DNA of 64,000 nucleotides. It comes from Bacillota bacterium. Lineage in GTDB: Bacteria > Bacillota > Clostridia > Oscillospirales > Ruminococcaceae. The stretch spans positions 9,173 to 73,172 of the forward strand of contig JAEWBS010000143.1 in the NCBI GenBank assembly GCA_023391005.1, given 5' to 3'. The notes under the pieces were generated by a model, which had not been told where the DNA came from, did not search any database, and worked only from the letters and a program-made list of their open reading frames with translations. The position numbers were made by a program, and so were the translations under genes. Shown piece by piece: positions 61,525 through 64,000 of the stretch. The first letter of the stretch is position 1; each line of letters opens with the position of its first letter.

Positions 61525-62572
61525 GGGTTATCTCCTCTATCCTTTTGAGCAGCGCGGGCAGCAGTTCCTCTTCGGACACGCGTTCGACGATCTCGCCCTT
61601 GACGAAGATCACGCCGCAGCCATCGCCGCCCGCGACGCCGATATCCGCCTCTCTCGCCTCGCCCGGCCCGTTGACGACGCAGCCCATCACCGCGACCTTG
61701 ATATCGTGGGGGTTGTTTTGCAGCGCGTCCTCAACCTTGTGCGCCAGCGAGACAAGATCGATACGGGTGCGCCCGCAGGTCGGGCAAGACACGAGCTGTA
61801 CCCCGCTGCCCTTGAGGCCGAGCGCCTTTAAGATATCCTTAGCGGCGGCGATCTCTTGCACCGGGTCGGCGGTCAGCGAGACACGAATCGTGTCGCCGAT
61901 GCCGTCGAGCAGCAGCGCGCCGATGCCGATGGCGGATTTTAAAAGCCCGATGCGCTCGGTGCCCGCCTCGGTCACACCGAGGTGCAACGGGCAATCAAAC
62001 CGCTCGGCCGCAAGGCGGTAGGCGTCCAGCATGGTTTTCAGGTCGGAGCTTTTTAAAGAGAGCGCGCTGTTATAAAAATCGGCCTGCTCGAGCAGCGCCA
62101 GATGGCTGGCGGCGCTTTCGACCATCGCCTCGGCGGTGGGGCCGCCGTATTTTGCAAGCAGTGCCTTTTCGATCGAGCCGGAATTGACCCCGACGCGAAT
62201 CGGAATATTCCGCGCGTTGCAGGCCTTGGCGACCGCTTGAACCCGGCCCGCCCCGCCGATATTACCCGGATTGATACGGATTTTATCAACGCCCGCCTCG
62301 GCGCAAGCCAGCGCCAACCGGTAATCAAAATGAATATCGGCCACGACCGGCATTGTCACCGCTTCTTTGAGTGCCGCAATCAGCCGTACCGCGTCCCCGT
62401 CCGGCACCGCCGCGCGGATGATTTGGCAGCCCGCCGCCTGAAGCGCTTTGGCCTGTTCGACGCTGCCCTCGATATCGTAAGAGGGGCGATTGAGCATCGA
62501 CTGTATCGCAATCGGGTGGCCGCCGCCGATCGGCACCGTACCCACCCACACCGTTTTGGATTGTCTTTTCAT
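61493..62572 (-). CDS. ispG: 4-hydroxy-3-methylbut-2-enyl diphosphate synthase (flavodoxin/ferredoxin)
   Basis: This 359-residue iron-sulfur enzyme is in the MEP isoprenoid pathway. TIM-barrel start VWVGTVPIGGGHPIAIQSMLN; [4Fe-4S] ligands in SCPTCGRTRID and MGCVVNGPGEAR, followed by the IGVAGG motif. I prefer the ATG at 62572 (GAGGA upstream) to one eight codons earlier. It overlaps polC by 32 bases. The order dxr-rseP-ispG-polC is common in Firmicutes. Confidence 0.95.
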   Translation of the reverse strand: MKRQSKTVWVGTVPIGGGHPIAIQSMLNRPSYDIEGSVEQAKALQAAGCQIIRAAVPDGDAVRLIAALKEAVTMPVVADIHFDYRLALACAEAGVDKIRINPGNIGGAGRVQAVAKACNARNIPIRVGVNSGSIEKALLAKYGGPTAEAMVESAASHLALLEQADFYNSALSLKSSDLKTMLDAYRLAAERFDCPLHLGVTEAGTERIGLLKSAIGIGALLLDGIGDTIRVSLTADPVQEIAAAKDILKALGLKGSGVQLVSCPTCGRTRIDLVSLAHKVEDALQNNPHDIKVAVMGCVVNGPGEAREADIGVAGGDGCGVIFVKGEIVERVSEEELLPALLKRIEEITHAKSDEKTEL

Positions 62573-62694
62573 ACGGAACATTCCTCGTTTCGTCATAACG
62601 CTTTAAGCAAAAATTGGCCAAACACCTAACGCGATGCTCAGCCAATTCGCAGTCAAACAACCTGAAAATCAAATTGTCTGACTATACGCCGCCC

Positions 62695-63735
62695 TTATTG
62701 AAACAGGCGGAAAATATCATTCCATGTGACATACAGCATCAATGTCAGCAGCAGGCCCACGCTGATCATCATAATCCATTCGAGCACCCGCTGATTAATT
62801 CTGCGGCCCAATGCTACCTCGAGCATCGCGATCACGATTTTGCCGCCGTCGAGAATCGGGAACGGCACAAGATTGAAAATGCCGATGTTTATCGCGATAA
62901 ACGCGGCGATCAACAGCAAATTTTCAAGCCCCATCTTACTGGCCTGACCGATGGCGCTGACCACCCCGACCGGCCCCGAGAGCTGGTTGACCGCATAGCG
63001 CCCCGTAACCACATCGATGAGCGAGCCCCAGACCTGCTTGATGATCGACAGGCCCCAGTTAAACGGATAGGTCACATATTCGAGCGACTGAGCCGGAACG
63101 GCGGCGACCTTAAAGTCGAGGTCGATGGCCTGCACGCCTTCGCCAAGCTGCTCCATCTTGAACTGAATCGGCGGCAGCGTCAGCGTCTGACCGTCACGCT
63201 GTACCGTGATATCGATAAGCCCGTCGCGGTCGCGCAAAAATTCATAGGTGATGTCATTGGAAGTGTGTACCCGGTGCCCGTTAACCTTGGTGATTTTATC
63301 GCCAAGCGCCAGCTGCTGCGAGCTGACGGCGCCCTCGTTGAACATCGCGACGCGGGTGGTTCCGACATAGCCGGTCATAATGGTCAGCACGACGAGGATT
63401 AGATAGCCCATAATCAAATTATTAAAGGAGCCCGCTAGCAAAATAGCCACCCGGTGCAGCAATGGCTTGCTCGAAAAAGAACCCGGCGCGTCGACCGGCT
63501 CATCTTCGCCTTCCATCATGACAAAACCGCCCACGGGCAGAATGCGCAGCGAATAAAGCGTCCCGTTTTTTTCACGTTTATAAATGGCGGGCCCCATGCC
63601 AATCGAAAATTCGTGCACCGAAACGCCCGCCCATTTGGCCACGGTAAAATGCCCAAGCTCATGGAATAAAATGATCGCGCCAAAAATTAAAATTGCCGCA
63701 ACCGCCGTTGTAAGGCCACTGCTCAAATATTTCAC
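62695..63735 (-). CDS. rseP: RIP metalloprotease, RseP/RasP type
   Basis: This site-2 protease of 346 residues cleaves anti-sigma factors and signal peptide remnants within the membrane. The zinc motif HELGH is at 25-29 in the first membrane segment, a PDZ domain lies at about 120-205, and the second metal-ligand motif is FPILDGGK (about 293-300). The number of membrane segments (four) fits the family. It stands 122 bases upstream of ispG, after the probable dxr. Confidence 0.94.
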   Translation of the reverse strand: MKYLSSGLTTAVAAILIFGAIILFHELGHFTVAKWAGVSVHEFSIGMGPAIYKREKNGTLYSLRILPVGGFVMMEGEDEPVDAPGSFSSKPLLHRVAILLAGSFNNLIMGYLILVVLTIMTGYVGTTRVAMFNEGAVSSQQLALGDKITKVNGHRVHTSNDITYEFLRDRDGLIDITVQRDGQTLTLPPIQFKMEQLGEGVQAIDLDFKVAAVPAQSLEYVTYPFNWGLSIIKQVWGSLIDVVTGRYAVNQLSGPVGVVSAIGQASKMGLENLLLIAAFIAINIGIFNLVPFPILDGGKIVIAMLEVALGRRINQRVLEWIMMISVGLLLTLMLYVTWNDIFRLFQ

Positions 63736-63920
63736 ACGCCCTTCTGTAAGTCTAGTTTAGTTCACCACATCTTAAGCATGAGATAGGTTACAAGCTGTTT
63801 TCCCCCAATAAGACGGAAGGACGAAAACGGACTGTCGCTCTGTAAAGGTAACAAAACAACGCAGCAAACAGAACGACGCCGTAAGATACTCATGCTTGTA
63901 GATTCGGAGAATTTGCCTAG

Positions 63921-64000
63921 CTAAACGCTTTGCCGCACCAACTCACGCGCGGCGGAGTCTATTTCATAGACCATTTCCAAACTGTAATCCTGCTTGTCGG
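63921..64000 (-). CDS. C-terminal end of a gene, probably 1-deoxy-D-xylulose-5-phosphate reductoisomerase (partial)
   Basis: The last 26 codons of a minus-strand frame (DYSLEMVYEIDSAARELV near the end) stop at 63921-63923. The length of tail, the acidic helix with D-x-x-A-R-E and the gene order before rseP and ispG suggest dxr. The sequence is too short to be certain. The 185 bases between this and rseP hold no gene I can support. Confidence 0.5.
   Translation of the reverse strand, partial: DKQDYSLEMVYEIDSAARELVRQSV

Overview
The window looks like a chromosome segment of an anaerobic, butyrate-forming member of the Clostridia (Firmicutes), possibly of the Oscillospiraceae/Ruminococcaceae type. 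The evidence is a PolC-type replicative polymerase, the phosphate butyryltransferase/butyrate kinase pair, AGGAGG-like ribosome binding sites, TTG starts, glutamate formimidoyltransferase with cyclodeaminase, and several binding-protein-dependent carboxylate transporters. Most of the sequence is moderately GC-rich; about 33.9-41 kb is clearly AT-rich. No species can be named from the sequence alone.

Layout. (1) 0-3.1 kb, plus strand: a sodium/glutamate symporter, glutamate formimidoyltransferase and formimidoyl-THF cyclodeaminase, a histidine/glutamate one-carbon module. (2) 3.3-19.9 kb: a large sugar-acid (hexonate) catabolic cluster, mainly on the minus strand. It holds a TRAP transporter, an AEC-type permease, D-galactonate dehydratase, an altronate/galactarate-type dehydratase, a LarA-like isomerase, two sugar/polyol dehydrogenases, an FGGY kinase, 2-dehydro-3-deoxygalactonokinase, a KDPG/KDPGal aldolase and a D-2-hydroxyacid dehydrogenase. 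Two paralogous GntR/FCD regulators lie in and beside it. (3) 20-23 kb: two small membrane proteins, a Fur-family relic and NADP-type glutamate dehydrogenase. (4) 23.3-29.4 kb: a LacI-controlled operon with a tripartite tricarboxylate (TctCBA) transporter, a D-2-hydroxyacid dehydrogenase and an RraA-type aldolase. (5) 29.5-31.3 kb: an IS256-family element with an amber-interrupted transposase, next to a fragment of a sibling copy. (6) 31.4-44.0 kb: a capsule/exopolysaccharide cluster (UDP-glucose dehydrogenase, UDP-glucuronate epimerase, flippase, polymerase, three GT4 glycosyltransferases, epimerase, initiating sugar transferase, NeuD-type acetyltransferase). It is bracketed by a direct repeat of the 3' part of tRNA-Ser(GGA) and carries two tyrosine-integrase relics. 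(7) 44-49.3 kb: Hpt, ACT, butyrate kinase, phosphate butyryltransferase, RadC and RluA-type pseudouridine synthase. (8) 49.9-57.1 kb: histidine operon hisZGDCBHAFI. (9) 57.2-64 kb: polC, ispG, rseP and the end of a probable dxr.

How the parts fit. Sugar acids taken up by the TRAP system would be epimerised or oxidised and dehydrated to 2-keto-3-deoxy acids, phosphorylated by DgoK and cleaved to pyruvate and glyceraldehyde-3-phosphate. The TctCBA operon handles another, unidentified carboxylate. gltS and gdhA, 21 kb apart, share an unusual promoter layout (TTGCAA-17-TATAWT with extra TTGCA boxes), which suggests common control of glutamate metabolism.

The most unusual items are the tRNA-Ser-flanked capsule island and, inside it, the first gene of the capsule operon: an integrase arm-binding domain fused in frame to a NeuD/PglD-like acetyltransferase, behind a near-consensus promoter and ribosome binding site. 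The neighbouring integrase relic lacks exactly that N-terminal part. All functions are read from sequence motifs and family knowledge; no searches were run.
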